This document shows, piece after piece, positions 8,825-16,987 of a DNA stretch of 64,000 nt. Under the pieces are notes generated by a model. It ran no database searches. It was given only the letters and a program-made list of their open reading frames with translations, and had not been told where the DNA came from. How positions within the stretch are numbered: the first letter of the stretch is position 1; each line of letters opens with the position of its first letter. The stretch covers positions 181,777-245,776 of the forward strand of contig NZ_JAENHP010000015.1 of the NCBI RefSeq assembly GCF_016834655.1. Direction: 5' to 3'. Source of the DNA: Paractinoplanes ovalisporus. Lineage in GTDB: Bacteria > Actinomycetota > Actinomycetes > Mycobacteriales > Micromonosporaceae. The position numbers were made by a program, and so were the translations under genes.

Positions 8825-9859
8825 TTGACCACGATCCGTGATGTGGCGCGACTCGCCGAGGTATCGACGGCGACGGTTTCCCGGGTCTTCACCTCCGACC
8901 CGGCGGTCCGCCCGGCGACGGCCGAGCGCGTCCGCGAGGCGGCCAAGCAACTCGGCTACGTGCCCAACACCCTGGCCCGCTCGCTGCGGCAGCAGACGTC
9001 GGCGACCTGGGCGCTGATCATCGCGGACATCGAGAACCCGTTCCTCACCCAGGTCACCCGGGGCGTGGAAGACGTCGCACAGTCCGCGGGCTATTCGCTG
9101 GTGCTCTGCAACACCGATGAGCAGCCGGAAAAGGAAGCGGCCTACCTCAACAGCGCCGAGCAGTACCGCGTGTCGGGCGTGCTGATCACTCCCACCTCGG
9201 CCACCAGCCCGGTCGACCAGCTGCTGGCCCGCGGCCTGCCGGTGATCACGATGGACCGTCCGCTGCGCCCCGACCTGGCCGTCGACACCGTGCTGATCGA
9301 CTCCCGCCGGGCCGCCCGCTCGGCGGTCGACCGCATGATCGCCCGGGGCCGCCGGCAGATCGCCTGCATCACCGGCCCCCGGCGCGTGTTCACAGCGAGT
9401 GAGCGGGTGCTGGGTTATCGGGAGGCCCTGCTCGAGGCCGGTCTCCCGATCGACGAACAGCTGATCCACTACGCAGCGTTCAACGAGCAGGGCGGGCGCC
9501 AGGCGGCCGACGAGCTGCTGGGCCGGGCCGGCGCCGCTCCGGTCGAGGCCATCCTGGTCGCCAACAGCATGATGGCGGTCGGTGTCCTGCAGGTGCTGCG
9601 CGAACGCGGCCTGCGGCCCAGCCTCGACGTCGAGATCGTGGTCTTCGACGACGCGCCCTGGACGGGCCTGCTCACCCCGGCCATCTCCGTCATCCACCAG
9701 CCCGCGTACGAGCTGGGGCAGGCCGCGGGCAAGCTGCTGCTCGACCGCCTGCGCTCCCCCGGCCAGCCCGCCCGCACGGTGATGCTGAGCGCCACCCTGC
9801 CGCCGGAGGACGACACCCCGCCCCGCGACGACGTGCTCTCGTCGGCGCTGCTGGGTTGA
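8825..9859 (+). CDS. LacI-family transcriptional regulator
   Basis: A 344-residue LacI/GalR repressor, usual family length. The N-terminal helix-turn-helix reads RDVARLAEVSTATVSRV, followed by the hinge LGYVPNTLARSLRQ and a periplasmic-binding-protein-like effector domain that ends in a dimerisation region near SVIHQPAYELGQAAGKLLLDR. The TTG at 8825 is chosen because GGAAAGG sits six bases upstream and the HTH begins immediately after it; an upstream in-frame start would add an unlikely tail. It is transcribed away from the sugar importer/catabolic operon and very likely controls it through the TGTA...TACA site at 8622-8635, with induction by the imported sugar or its phosphate. Confidence 0.9.
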   Translation: MTTIRDVARLAEVSTATVSRVFTSDPAVRPATAERVREAAKQLGYVPNTLARSLRQQTSATWALIIADIENPFLTQVTRGVEDVAQSAGYSLVLCNTDEQPEKEAAYLNSAEQYRVSGVLITPTSATSPVDQLLARGLPVITMDRPLRPDLAVDTVLIDSRRAARSAVDRMIARGRRQIACITGPRRVFTASERVLGYREALLEAGLPIDEQLIHYAAFNEQGGRQAADELLGRAGAAPVEAILVANSMMAVGVLQVLRERGLRPSLDVEIVVFDDAPWTGLLTPAISVIHQPAYELGQAAGKLLLDRLRSPGQPARTVMLSATLPPEDDTPPRDDVLSSALLG

Positions 9860-9871
9860 GCCCGCTGTCCT

Positions 9872-9896
9872 TCGCCGCTGATGATCGACGCGGCGA
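9872..9896. terminator. hairpin between convergent lacI-type and marR-type genes
   Basis: TCGCCGC (9872-9878) pairs with GCGGCGA (9890-9896) across an 11-nt loop, 12 nt after the LacI stop and just beyond the MarR stop. A short GC-rich stem without a T tract is typical of actinomycete bidirectional terminators. Confidence 0.45.
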
Positions 9897-9898
9897 GC

Positions 9899-10387
9899 TC
9901 AGGTGTTGATCGGGGGCGGGGGCAGCGTGCCGTTCCTCAGGACGCCGGCGTAGATCCGCTCCAGCGACCCGGCCAGCCCGGGCAGGTCGGCGCTCGGCAG
10001 GTCACCGAAGAACAGCTCCTTGACCAGCGCCGCGTGCCCCGGCGCGGCCTGGCGCAGCACACCCCAGCCGTCGTCGGTGAGCGCCACCTCGGTCACCCGC
10101 CGGTCGGCCTCGGCCGGCGCCATCACGACCAGCCCGCGGGTCGCCATCCGCTTCGCGTGGTGCGACACCCGGCTGCGCTCCCAGCCCAGGTGGTTGGCGA
10201 GCGCGCTGATCGGCAACCGGTTCCCGGGGATCTGGCTCAACCCGGTCAGCACGTCGTAGTCGGCCATCGAGAGCCCGCTGTCCGCCTGCAACTGACGATT
10301 GATCTCGTACGTCATGCGCAGTTGCAGACGGATCCAGGCGAGCCAGACCCGGCTCTGGTCGTCGTCCAGCCACGGGCTATCGGTCAC
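9899..10387 (-). CDS. MarR-family transcriptional regulator
   Basis: A 162-residue winged-helix regulator of the MarR family. The pattern is standard: an N-terminal dimerisation helix, LSMADYDVLTGLSQ, the recognition region ISALANHLGWERSRVSHHAKRM and the wing around RRVTEVALTDDGW. The only sensible start is GTG at 10387. It lies downstream of an SDR gene on the same strand, separated by four tandem copies of a GGTCAGACC-containing unit. Those palindromes immediately precede its start and could be its own operators. The pair of TGACATGTCA palindromes upstream of the SDR are alternative targets. Ligand unknown. Confidence 0.85.
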   Translation of the reverse strand: MTDSPWLDDDQSRVWLAWIRLQLRMTYEINRQLQADSGLSMADYDVLTGLSQIPGNRLPISALANHLGWERSRVSHHAKRMATRGLVVMAPAEADRRVTEVALTDDGWGVLRQAAPGHAALVKELFFGDLPSADLPGLAGSLERIYAGVLRNGTLPPPPINT

Positions 10388-10400
10388 CCGTCATTTATAG

Positions 10401-10503
10401 GCGGTCAGACCTGGTTCGCTTTGTACGCGGTCAGACCTGGTCGCTTTGTACGCGGTCAGACCTGGTCGCTTTTACCGGCGGTCAGACCTGGTTCGCGCCG
10501 CCG
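10401..10503. repeat. four tandem copies of a 25-26 bp unit ending the SDR gene
   Basis: The unit GCGGTCAGACCTGG begins at 10401, 10427, 10452 and 10478 (spacing 26, 25, 26). Copies 2 and 3 are nearly identical and copy 4 is the 3' end of the SDR gene including its stop codon. Each copy contains the palindrome GGTC-A-GACC. The array fills the gap between the SDR stop and the MarR start. Confidence 0.9.
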
Positions 10504-11222
10504 TCGACGTAGAGGGCGGCGCCGGTCATGAAGCTCGACTGGCCGGACGCGAGGAACAGCACCGCGTCGGCGATCTCGTCGGGGCGGCCCAGCCGGTCCA
10601 TCGGCACGCTCGCGATCAGGCCCTTGAAGAGGGTGTCGACCTGCGAGGCGTCGGGCGCGAGCCCGGCCAGTCCCGGCGTCTCGACCGGCCCCGGCACGAT
10701 CGTGTTGACCCGGATGCCCCGGCCGACGAGTTCCGCCGCCCAGGTGCGGCCGAGCGACCGGATCGCGGCCTTGGTCGCCGCGTACATGCCGAACGCCGAG
10801 CTGCTGCCGTCGGCCGCGGTCGAGCCGGTCAGCACGATCGACGCTCCCGGGTTGAGCAGGGGCAGCGCCTTCTGCACGGTGAAGACCGTGCCGCCCACGT
10901 TGCGGTGGAACGTCTGCTCGTAGTGCTCCCAGGTGGTGTCGCCGAGCGTCGCGAACTCACCGCCGCCGGCGTTGGCGAACAGCACGTCGAGCCCGCGGCC
11001 GCGCTCCGCGATGGTGGCGAACACCCGGTCGAGGTCGGCCGGGTCGCTGACGTCGCTGCGGATCGCCACCAGGCCGGCGGCGGCCGCCTCGTCGAGTTTG
11101 CCCTGGTCGCGCCCGGTCACGAAGACCGTCGCCCCCTCAGCCGCCAGCCGCCGGGCCGACGCCAGCCCGATCCCGCTGGTGCCACCGGTGACCAGAGCCG
11201 TCTTGCCATCCAGCTGTCCCAT
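10482..11222 (-). CDS. SDR family NAD(P)-dependent oxidoreductase
   Basis: A 246-residue classical short-chain dehydrogenase. Cofactor motif TGGTSGIG, the NAG-type motif FANAGGG, the catalytic Ser in LTGSTAA and the YAATK catalytic Tyr/Lys pair are all visible, and the C-terminal GxxxDGG closes the fold (ALYVDGGANQV). I choose ATG at 11222 because AGGAGAAGGAC lies directly upstream; an ATG 12 codons earlier sits in an operator. It probably reduces or oxidises a small carbonyl or alcohol. Regulation by a palindrome-binding repressor is suggested by two TGACATGTCA sites upstream; the neighbouring MarR gene is the obvious candidate. Confidence 0.88.
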   Translation of the reverse strand: MGQLDGKTALVTGGTSGIGLASARRLAAEGATVFVTGRDQGKLDEAAAAGLVAIRSDVSDPADLDRVFATIAERGRGLDVLFANAGGGEFATLGDTTWEHYEQTFHRNVGGTVFTVQKALPLLNPGASIVLTGSTAADGSSSAFGMYAATKAAIRSLGRTWAAELVGRGIRVNTIVPGPVETPGLAGLAPDASQVDTLFKGLIASVPMDRLGRPDEIADAVLFLASGQSSFMTGAALYVDGGANQV

Positions 11223-11247
11223 GTCCTTCTCCTGACGCTCAATTGCG

Positions 11248-11292
11248 TGACATGTCATGCATAGCCCCTGGAGGCGATAGATGACATGTCAT
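11248..11292. promoter_or_regulatory. paired 10-bp palindromic operators upstream of SDR
   Basis: Two copies of the perfect palindrome TGACATGTCA lie at 11248-11257 and 11282-11291, the second extended to ATGACATGTCAT. They are 34 bp apart and 26-70 nt upstream of the SDR start. The geometry (about three helical turns) suits two dimers on one DNA face. Confidence 0.65.
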
Positions 11293-11531
11293 GCTCATCA
11301 CGTCGGTCCAGGTCACCCACCACCAGCCGGGGAGCGCGCGTCGGGCAGCAGTGTCAGGTCGCCGTCCAGGCGGCCCGCCCGGTAGTCCGCGGCCAGCGCG
11401 GTACTGGTGGTCGATGTGGTCGGCGTACGAGGTCTGCCGGGCCGCGGCGACGATGGCGGCGGCGGTCAGGGCCAGGCTCACCAGCGCGACTCCCCACGAG
11501 CGCCGGGCACCGCTTGCTGACCCCGGCGCGC

Positions 11532-11537
11532 TAGCCT
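11532..11537 (+). promoter_or_regulatory. -10 element of a likely leaderless trmO transcript
   Basis: TAGCCT lies exactly 7 nt before the trmO ATG, so transcription should begin at or next to the start codon. There is no purine-rich ribosome-binding sequence in the gap. Confidence 0.5.
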
Positions 11538-11544
11538 GCCGGGC

Positions 11545-12012
11545 ATGCCCAGCTTCGAGATCACCCCGATCGGTACGGTCCGGAACGAGCGTACGGATGT
11601 TCAGAACACCGACAACTGGGGTGCGGTCCGCAGCACGATCACCGTGGACGAGCGCTTCGGTGAGGCGTGCCTGCAGGGGCTGGAGGGCTTCTCGCACGTG
11701 GAGGTCCTGTTCGTCTTCGACCGGTTCACCGATGACGGCGACTACCGCGAACCACGCCCGTATCGCGGCCGCGCCGACCTTCCGCCCGTCGGCATCTTCG
11801 CCGGACGCGGCCCGCGACGGCCGAACCGTATCGGGGTGACCTGCTGCGCGATCGAGTCGGTCCGGGGGCGCGAACTGACCGTGGTGGGGCTCGACGCGAT
11901 CTCCGGCACCCCGGTCATCGACCTGAAGCCGGCCATGGCCGAGTTCGTCCCGACAGGCGTGACGCAGCCGGGATGGGTCAGCGACATGATGGCGGACTAC
12001 TTCAAGCCGTAG
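11545..12012 (+). CDS. trmO: TrmO/TsaA-like tRNA N6-methylthreonylcarbamoyladenosine methyltransferase
   Basis: A 155-residue protein of the TrmO (YaeB/TsaA, UPF0066) family, which uses S-adenosylmethionine to methylate t6A37 of certain tRNAs. Family signatures are ITPIGTVRNER at the N-terminus, FSHVEVLFVFDRF, RGPRRPNRIGVTCC and the conserved DLKP near VIDLKPAMAEF. A perfect-looking TAGCCT -10 element ends seven bases before the ATG and no Shine-Dalgarno is visible, so the mRNA is probably leaderless. The 3' end overlaps a convergent small gene by 11 nt. Some small actinobacterial homologues have only the TrmO barrel, as here. Confidence 0.82.
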   Translation: MPSFEITPIGTVRNERTDVQNTDNWGAVRSTITVDERFGEACLQGLEGFSHVEVLFVFDRFTDDGDYREPRPYRGRADLPPVGIFAGRGPRRPNRIGVTCCAIESVRGRELTVVGLDAISGTPVIDLKPAMAEFVPTGVTQPGWVSDMMADYFKP

Positions 12013-12313
12013 GCGGCGACTCCAGCACCAGCACCGCCATGTCGTGCAGACGCTGGAAGTAGGCGGCTTCCGCCCCGGACAGCTCCGGCAGCACCCGTTC
12101 CAGGTGAAGCTCGCAGGTCGCGAGGGTGTCCCACCGCCGCTCGTCGAGGGTGCCGCCGTTGTCCAGCCAGGTGGTGACACAGCCCGCCACATCGGCGTCG
12201 AGCAGCACCATCGTGACGCCCGCGACGTCGACCGACCTCAACCGGCCGGGGAAGGGCGTGCCGAGATGGGCGTCCCACAGCCGGGTCACGGCCACCGATC
12301 GATCGTCGTTCAC
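12002..12313 (-). CDS. hypothetical protein, 103 residues
   Basis: A small soluble, acidic protein with no motif I recognise. It starts at GTG 12313 (VNDDRSVAVTRLWDAH) and ends with SPPTA. The sequence is compositionally ordinary, with Trp-rich and Leu-rich amphipathic stretches (LWDAHLG, VTTWLDNGG, AAYFQRLHDMAVLVLE) that suggest a small helical fold. Codon usage matches real genes in the window. It is convergent with trmO and overlaps it by 11 nt, which makes a shared terminator unnecessary. Similar-sized orphan proteins are common in Micromonosporaceae, but I cannot assign a function. Confidence 0.6.
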   Translation of the reverse strand: MNDDRSVAVTRLWDAHLGTPFPGRLRSVDVAGVTMVLLDADVAGCVTTWLDNGGTLDERRWDTLATCELHLERVLPELSGAEAAYFQRLHDMAVLVLESPPTA

Positions 12314-12407
12314 GCGGACATCCTCGACCCGCCCGGTCCGGACCTCAACTCGCCGTCCCGGATGCCGACTGTGCGGCCGACCGATGAGGCGGGGAAAGGG
12401 GAACCGG

Positions 12408-13883
12408 GTGCGGCTGCGCTATCTGATGCCGGTGATGGTTGGTGGGCTGGCAGTGGCGATGACCGGGCCGGTCCCAGCCGAGGCCGCCTCGGCGAGCACG
12501 ACCGCCGGTGGCGTGCGCCGGGCCTGCACGGTGGTCGGCACGGCCGGGAAAGACCGGCTCCGCGGAACCTCCGGCAACGACGTCATCTGCGGTCTCGGTG
12601 GCAACGACACCATCGACGGCCTCGGCGGTAACGACGTCATCGACGGCGGCACCGGGAACGACACCATCAACGGTGGCGCCGGCGACGACCGGATCTCCGG
12701 TGGCGCCGGGGCCGACTATCTCGAGGGCGGCCCGGGCATCAACAGCTGCCTGCGCGACGCGGCCGACACCTCCCCGGCCACTTCCTGCTCCGACCTTCAG
12801 GCGCCGGTTCTGCACACCGGCACGGCGAGCTGGGACAGCCCGGCCACCGTCGACAACTCCGCCCAGCGGATCCTGCACCTGCGGATGCGCGTCACCGACG
12901 ACCGGGCCGGGATCCGGTACGCCCTGCTGAACTACAGCAACGGCTCGGTCACCGTCCGGTTCACCAGCCAGGGCCTGCTCTCCGGCACCGGCAACGACGG
13001 CGTCCACGACTTCCGCGCGGTGGTGCCCGCCTTCCTGCCGGCCGGTGAGTACCGGGCGATCGGTGGTGTGGCCGAGGACCGGGTCAACCGGCTGAGCTCG
13101 CCGGCCGATCTCACCAAGCTGCCCTCGTTCACCGTGACCGGGGATTCCGACCAGGCGGGACCGGTGCTCGACCGCTCCTCCCTGCGGTGGGTCACGCCGG
13201 CCACGCTCGACAACAGCGCGCCCCGCCCGGTCCGGCTCCGGATGCGGGTGACCGACGACCGGTCCGGCGTCGCCTCGGGCTACGTCATCCTGTCCAACAA
13301 CAACGGCGGTCCGGCTGTCTACGTGAGAGGGTCCCGGCTGGTCTCGGGTACGGCGACCGACGGCATCTGGGAGTTCTCGGGCGTGATGCCCGCCAACGCG
13401 GTCCCGGGCGAGTGGATGGTCAACTCGATCGAGCTGGTCGACCGGGCCGGCCGCGAGTCGTCGGCGTCGGCCACGGACATGGCGCTCACCGTCACCGGCG
13501 TCGCGGACGAGGCCGACCCGGTGGCCGACCTCGCCGGCGCCCGCTGGATGACATCGCGGACGGTCGACAACGGCGCCGACCGGACCGTACGGCTGCTCCT
13601 GCGCATCACCGACGACCGTTCCGGCGTCACCACCCCGAACGACTGGACGCTCGCACTGGCCCCGGTCGGCGATCACGGTTCCAGCGCCTACATGTCGAGC
13701 ACGCGCCTCGTCTCCGGCACCGCCACCGACGGTGTCTGGGAGTTCAGCGGCACGATCGAGGCGTCCTCACCGGCCGGCGTCTGGCACGTGCGGTGGCTCT
13801 CGTTCCACGACGGCGTCGGGCATCGCGCCCTCCTGACCGATGTCGACGAGATCCCCACGCTGACCGTCACGAACGCGCGCTGA
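12408..13883 (+). CDS. secreted RTX calcium-binding repeat protein with three Ig-like repeats
   Basis: A 491-residue exported protein. GTG at 12408 is preceded by AAAGGGGAA and begins a signal peptide (MPVMVGGLAVAMTGPV, cleavage after AEA). Residues about 53-108 are a compact block of hemolysin-type nonapeptides (GGNDTIDGL, GGTGNDTIN, GGAGDDRIS) that bind calcium in a beta-roll. After a small Cys-containing linker come three related domains of about 115 residues, each starting near W-x-(S/T)PAT(V/L)DNSA and containing RMRVTDDRSGV and SGTATDG. These look like beta-sandwich adhesion or carbohydrate-contact modules. No catalytic domain is visible, so a structural or adhesive role at the cell surface is inferred. 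Its 3' end overlaps the convergent monooxygenase gene by 17 nt. Confidence 0.82.
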   Translation: MRLRYLMPVMVGGLAVAMTGPVPAEAASASTTAGGVRRACTVVGTAGKDRLRGTSGNDVICGLGGNDTIDGLGGNDVIDGGTGNDTINGGAGDDRISGGAGADYLEGGPGINSCLRDAADTSPATSCSDLQAPVLHTGTASWDSPATVDNSAQRILHLRMRVTDDRAGIRYALLNYSNGSVTVRFTSQGLLSGTGNDGVHDFRAVVPAFLPAGEYRAIGGVAEDRVNRLSSPADLTKLPSFTVTGDSDQAGPVLDRSSLRWVTPATLDNSAPRPVRLRMRVTDDRSGVASGYVILSNNNGGPAVYVRGSRLVSGTATDGIWEFSGVMPANAVPGEWMVNSIELVDRAGRESSASATDMALTVTGVADEADPVADLAGARWMTSRTVDNGADRTVRLLLRITDDRSGVTTPNDWTLALAPVGDHGSSAYMSSTRLVSGTATDGVWEFSGTIEASSPAGVWHVRWLSFHDGVGHRALLTDVDEIPTLTVTNAR

Positions 13884-14937
13884 CGACGGCGTCGCGCAGA
13901 CGCGGGATCAGGGCGTCACCCACGCGGGCGGTCTCCGTCCGGTACGGCGTGTCCGACAGCACGAAGTGGGTGACGCCCAGGTCCGCGTACCGGCGCAGGG
14001 CGTCGCTCACCTCGTCCGGCGTGCCGACCAGCCATGTCGTGCCCGCGCCACCGCCCCCGTGGCGGCCGGGGGCCGTGTAGAGGCAGCTGTCCAGCACGTC
14101 GCCCCGCTCGGCGAGGTCGAGCAGGCGCTGCTGGCCGACCGCGGGCCCGTGCCGGTCGCGCAGAAGGTCGCCGGGGCCGGACGCCGAGGCCATGGCGGCC
14201 ACTCTCGCTTCCGCGTCGCGCCAGGCCTGCTCGGTCGTATCCCGTACGAGCGTGGTGATCCGCAACCCGAACTCGAGCGGCGGCAGCTCCCGGTCGGCGG
14301 AGAGGGCCCGCAGCCGGTCGATCCGCTCGGCGATGCCCGCCAACGGCTCACCCCAGAACAGCTGCACGTCCGCCTCGGTCGCCGCAACATGTTCCGCCGC
14401 CGCCGAAGCGCCGCCGAAGTACAGCCTGGGCCCGCCGCCGAACGGCCGGGGCACCACAGTGGACCCGGCGACCCGGAAGTGCTCCCCGGCGTACGTCACG
14501 TTCTCCTCGGTCCACAGCCGGCGAACCAGGTGCATGAATTCCTTCGTACGGGCATAGCGCTGCGCCGGGTCCCCTTCGACATCCCCGTACGCGGCCAGGT
14601 TGTCCCGCCCGCTCACGATGTTGACGAGCAGCCGCCCACCGCTGAGGTGGTCGAGCGTGGCGGCCGCGCTCGCGAAGTGCGCCGGTTGCCAGTAGCCGGG
14701 CCGGATCGCGGCCAGCGGGCGGAACGTGGTCGTCCGGGCCGCGATCGCCGTCGCCACCGTGAACGTGTCGGGCCGCCCCCAGCCGGTGCCGATCAACGCC
14801 CCCGACCAGCCGTGCTCCTCGGCCGTGCGGGCCAGATCGACGCTGTGTTCCAGGGTTCCGTAGCCGGCGACGGCGTCGTCCCCGCGGTGCCCGGGCTCGA
14901 CGGTGTTGGGGATGTACCAGAGGAACGTGGGACTCAT
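13867..14937 (-). CDS. LLM-class flavin-dependent oxidoreductase (SsuD-like alkanesulfonate monooxygenase)
   Basis: A 356-residue bacterial-luciferase-fold monooxygenase close to SsuD. It would use reduced flavin and oxygen to release sulfite from alkanesulfonates or similar substrates. Landmarks are WYIPNT at the N-terminus, the LDHLSGGRLLVNIVSGRD segment, RTKEF, GGPRLYFGGAS and the C-terminal flexible loop with HGGGGAG. The ATG overlaps the upstream oxidoreductase stop (ATGA), so it is the last gene of an ssu-type operon. No flavin reductase is encoded in this cluster; a reductase from elsewhere would be needed to supply FMNH2. Confidence 0.87.
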   Translation of the reverse strand: MSPTFLWYIPNTVEPGHRGDDAVAGYGTLEHSVDLARTAEEHGWSGALIGTGWGRPDTFTVATAIAARTTTFRPLAAIRPGYWQPAHFASAAATLDHLSGGRLLVNIVSGRDNLAAYGDVEGDPAQRYARTKEFMHLVRRLWTEENVTYAGEHFRVAGSTVVPRPFGGGPRLYFGGASAAAEHVAATEADVQLFWGEPLAGIAERIDRLRALSADRELPPLEFGLRITTLVRDTTEQAWRDAEARVAAMASASGPGDLLRDRHGPAVGQQRLLDLAERGDVLDSCLYTAPGRHGGGGAGTTWLVGTPDEVSDALRRYADLGVTHFVLSDTPYRTETARVGDALIPRLRDAVVSARS

Positions 14938-16268
14938 CGGGCGACTCCCTGCAGGGCGAAGCGGTTGGCCGGGCGGGGCAGCCCGTAGTGCTCGCGCAGT
15001 GTCGAGCCTTCGTATTCCGTACGGAAAAGCCCGCGCTCCTGAAGAATGGGAACAACCTCGGTGGCGAAGGCCTCGATCCCGGAGGGCAGCACGGCCGGCA
15101 TGATGTTGAACCCGTCGGCGGCGCCGTTGTCGAAGTAGTGCTGGATGGTGTCGGCGACCTGGACCGGGGTGCCGGTGAAGGTTCGGTGCCCGCGACCACC
15201 GCCCAGTTTGCCGATGAGCTGGCGCACGGTCAGGTTCTCGCGGCGGGCCCAGTCCACGATGAGGGTGCGGCGGCTCTTCGCGCCCTCGATCTCGTCCTCA
15301 CCCGGCAGATCGTCGGGCAGCGGCTCGTCCAGGTGCAGCACCGAAGGGTCGACGCGCAGCGTGTGCGCGAGCGTCCCGATGGCGTACCGCGGCGCGATCA
15401 GCCGGTCGAGTTCGGCGTCGAGCTCGCGCGCCTCGGCCTCGGTGGCGCCGATGACCGGCACGATGCCGGGCAGGATGACGACGTGGCCGGGGTCGCGGCC
15501 GGCCGCGGCGACCCGGCGTTTGAGGTCGGCGTAGAAGGCCTGGCTCTCGGCCAGGGTGGGCTGCGCGGTGAAGACGGCTTCGGCCCAGCGGGCGGCGAAA
15601 TCCTTGCCGTCCTCGGACGACCCGGCCTGCACCAGCAGGGGGTAGGCCTGCGGCGAGCGCGGCACGTTCAGCGCGCCCTCGACCCGGAAGAAGTCACCCT
15701 CATGGCCGATCTCGTGGACCCGGTCGCGGAGGGCGTGCACGCCGGCCTGCTTGTCGGCGATCGTGGCGTCGTCGGCCCAGCTGTCCCACAACTTGGTGGA
15801 GACGTCGAGGAACTCGTCGGCCCGCTCGTACCGCGCGCGGTGCAACGGCTGGTCGGCCAGGCCGAAGTTGCGGGCAGCGGCGTCACCGGCGGTGGTGACG
15901 ATGTTCCAGCCGGCCCGGCCGCCGGAGAGGTGGTCGAGCGAAGCGAACCGGCGGGCCAGGTTGTAGGGCTCGTTGTAGGACGTGGACGCGGTCGCGATCA
16001 GCCCGATCCGGCTGGTGCTGACGGCCAGCGCGGCCAGCAGCAGCGTCGGTTCCAGCTTGCCGGCCGGGCGGCGACCGGGATCGCTCCAGAGCACCGGGCT
16101 GTCGGCCAGGAACACCGAGTCGAACTTCGCGTCCTCGGCCACGCGGGCCAGATGCTGGTGGGCGGCGAGCGAGAGATTGGCGTACGGGTCGGAGCCGGGC
16201 AGCCGCCACGACGCCTCGTGGTGGCCGGTGTCGTGCAGGAACAGGTTGAAATGCAGTCGGCGGCTCAT
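14934..16268 (-). CDS. LLM-class flavin monooxygenase (NtaA/SnaA/DszA family)
   Basis: A 444-residue flavin-dependent monooxygenase of the NtaA/DszA/SnaA branch, longer than SsuD as is usual for that branch. Recognisable parts include HFNLFLHDTGHH near the N-terminus, FLADSPVLW, TASTSYNEPYNLARRF, HLSGGRAGWNIVT and LVQAGSSEDGKDFAA. It would oxygenate a chelate, sulfone or other small organosulfur compound using reduced FMN. The ATG at 16268 overlaps the stop of the ABC ATPase gene and its own stop overlaps the SsuD-like start, so import and oxidation are encoded as one unit. The actual substrate is unknown. Confidence 0.87.
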   Translation of the reverse strand: MSRRLHFNLFLHDTGHHEASWRLPGSDPYANLSLAAHQHLARVAEDAKFDSVFLADSPVLWSDPGRRPAGKLEPTLLLAALAVSTSRIGLIATASTSYNEPYNLARRFASLDHLSGGRAGWNIVTTAGDAAARNFGLADQPLHRARYERADEFLDVSTKLWDSWADDATIADKQAGVHALRDRVHEIGHEGDFFRVEGALNVPRSPQAYPLLVQAGSSEDGKDFAARWAEAVFTAQPTLAESQAFYADLKRRVAAAGRDPGHVVILPGIVPVIGATEAEARELDAELDRLIAPRYAIGTLAHTLRVDPSVLHLDEPLPDDLPGEDEIEGAKSRRTLIVDWARRENLTVRQLIGKLGGGRGHRTFTGTPVQVADTIQHYFDNGAADGFNIMPAVLPSGIEAFATEVVPILQERGLFRTEYEGSTLREHYGLPRPANRFALQGVAR

Positions 16269-16987
16269 CGGCCCTCCCCTTCGACTCCCAGTTCGTCGAG
16301 CAGATATGCGCGCAGGTCGTCCCGCGAGCGGGTCCCGAGGTCGACGGGCACGTCGGCCCGCACCACGCCGCCGTCGAGCACGATGACCCGGTCGGCCAGC
16401 ACGACGGCCTCGTCGACGTCGTGGGTGACCAGCAGGACCGCGGGCCGGTGGGCGGCACAGAGCTGGCGCAGCAACGCATGCATGCGGATGCGGGTGAGGG
16501 CGTCCAGCGCCCCGAACGGCTCGTCGGCCAGCAACAACTGCGGTTCCCGTACGAGGGAACGCGCGAGCGAGACACGCTGCTGCTCGCCTCCGGACAGTTC
16601 GAACGGCCAGGCCCGTTCCCGCCCGGCCAGGCCGACCTCGGCCAGCGCCTGCCGTCCCCGCTCGCCGGAACCGTGGCCGCGCAGACCGAAGGTGACATTG
16701 TCGAGCACCCGTTTCCACGGCAGCAGCCGCGAATCCTGGAAGACGACCGACACCGATGGCGGGACGGTGATGCGCCCGCGACCGGCGACGTCCCGGTCCA
16801 GCCCGGCCAGGGCCCGCAGCAGGGTGCTCTTGCCCGTGCCGGAGCGCCCGATCAGCGCCACGAACTCGCCCGCCGCGATGTCCAGGTCGAGCCCGTTGAG
16901 CACGCCGCCGTTGTCGTTGAAGCTGCGGTGGAGGTTGCGGACCCGTACGGCCGGGGTGGTGGTCAGCCCTCGAGTGTCTGTCGCCAT
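16265..16987 (-). CDS. ABC transporter ATP-binding protein, sulfonate/nitrate type (SsuB-like)
   Basis: A 240-residue ABC ATPase of the SsuB/TauB family. Walker A GRSGTGKST at 47-55, Q-loop VVFQDSRLLPW, signature LSGGEQQR at 131-138, Walker B LLLADEPFGALD at 151-162 and the switch histidine in LLVTHDVDEA are all intact. It energises import through the permease encoded upstream, with which it overlaps by 25 nt. The downstream genes are flavin monooxygenases, supporting organosulfur uptake. The start at 16987 fits the normal family N-terminus. Confidence 0.93.
   Translation of the reverse strand: MATDTRGLTTTPAVRVRNLHRSFNDNGGVLNGLDLDIAAGEFVALIGRSGTGKSTLLRALAGLDRDVAGRGRITVPPSVSVVFQDSRLLPWKRVLDNVTFGLRGHGSGERGRQALAEVGLAGRERAWPFELSGGEQQRVSLARSLVREPQLLLADEPFGALDALTRIRMHALLRQLCAAHRPAVLLVTHDVDEAVVLADRVIVLDGGVVRADVPVDLGTRSRDDLRAYLLDELGVEGEGR

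Larger units (their letters stand above)
11223..11544. other. 322-nt gap: operators plus possible decayed membrane gene
   Basis: Besides the two palindromes, the minus strand at about 11300-11530 reads as a hydrophobic segment (VALVSLALTAAAIVAAA) that then needs a frame change to continue (ALAADYRAGRLDGDLT). No intact gene with a start signal is visible. This could be a broken small membrane protein or chance; I do not call it as a gene. Confidence 0.3.

Noticed and set aside
10401..10503. CRISPR-like spaced repeats
   Set aside because: Copies are contiguous with no variable spacers and derive from a gene end; no Cas gene nearby.
11293..11531. Hydrophobic minus-strand reading suggesting a membrane protein
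   Set aside because: Needs a frame change and has no start signal; noted only as a possible remnant.
12408..13883. RTX toxin
   Set aside because: Few nonapeptide repeats, no toxin or lipase domain and a Sec-type signal peptide; a surface or adhesive protein is more likely.
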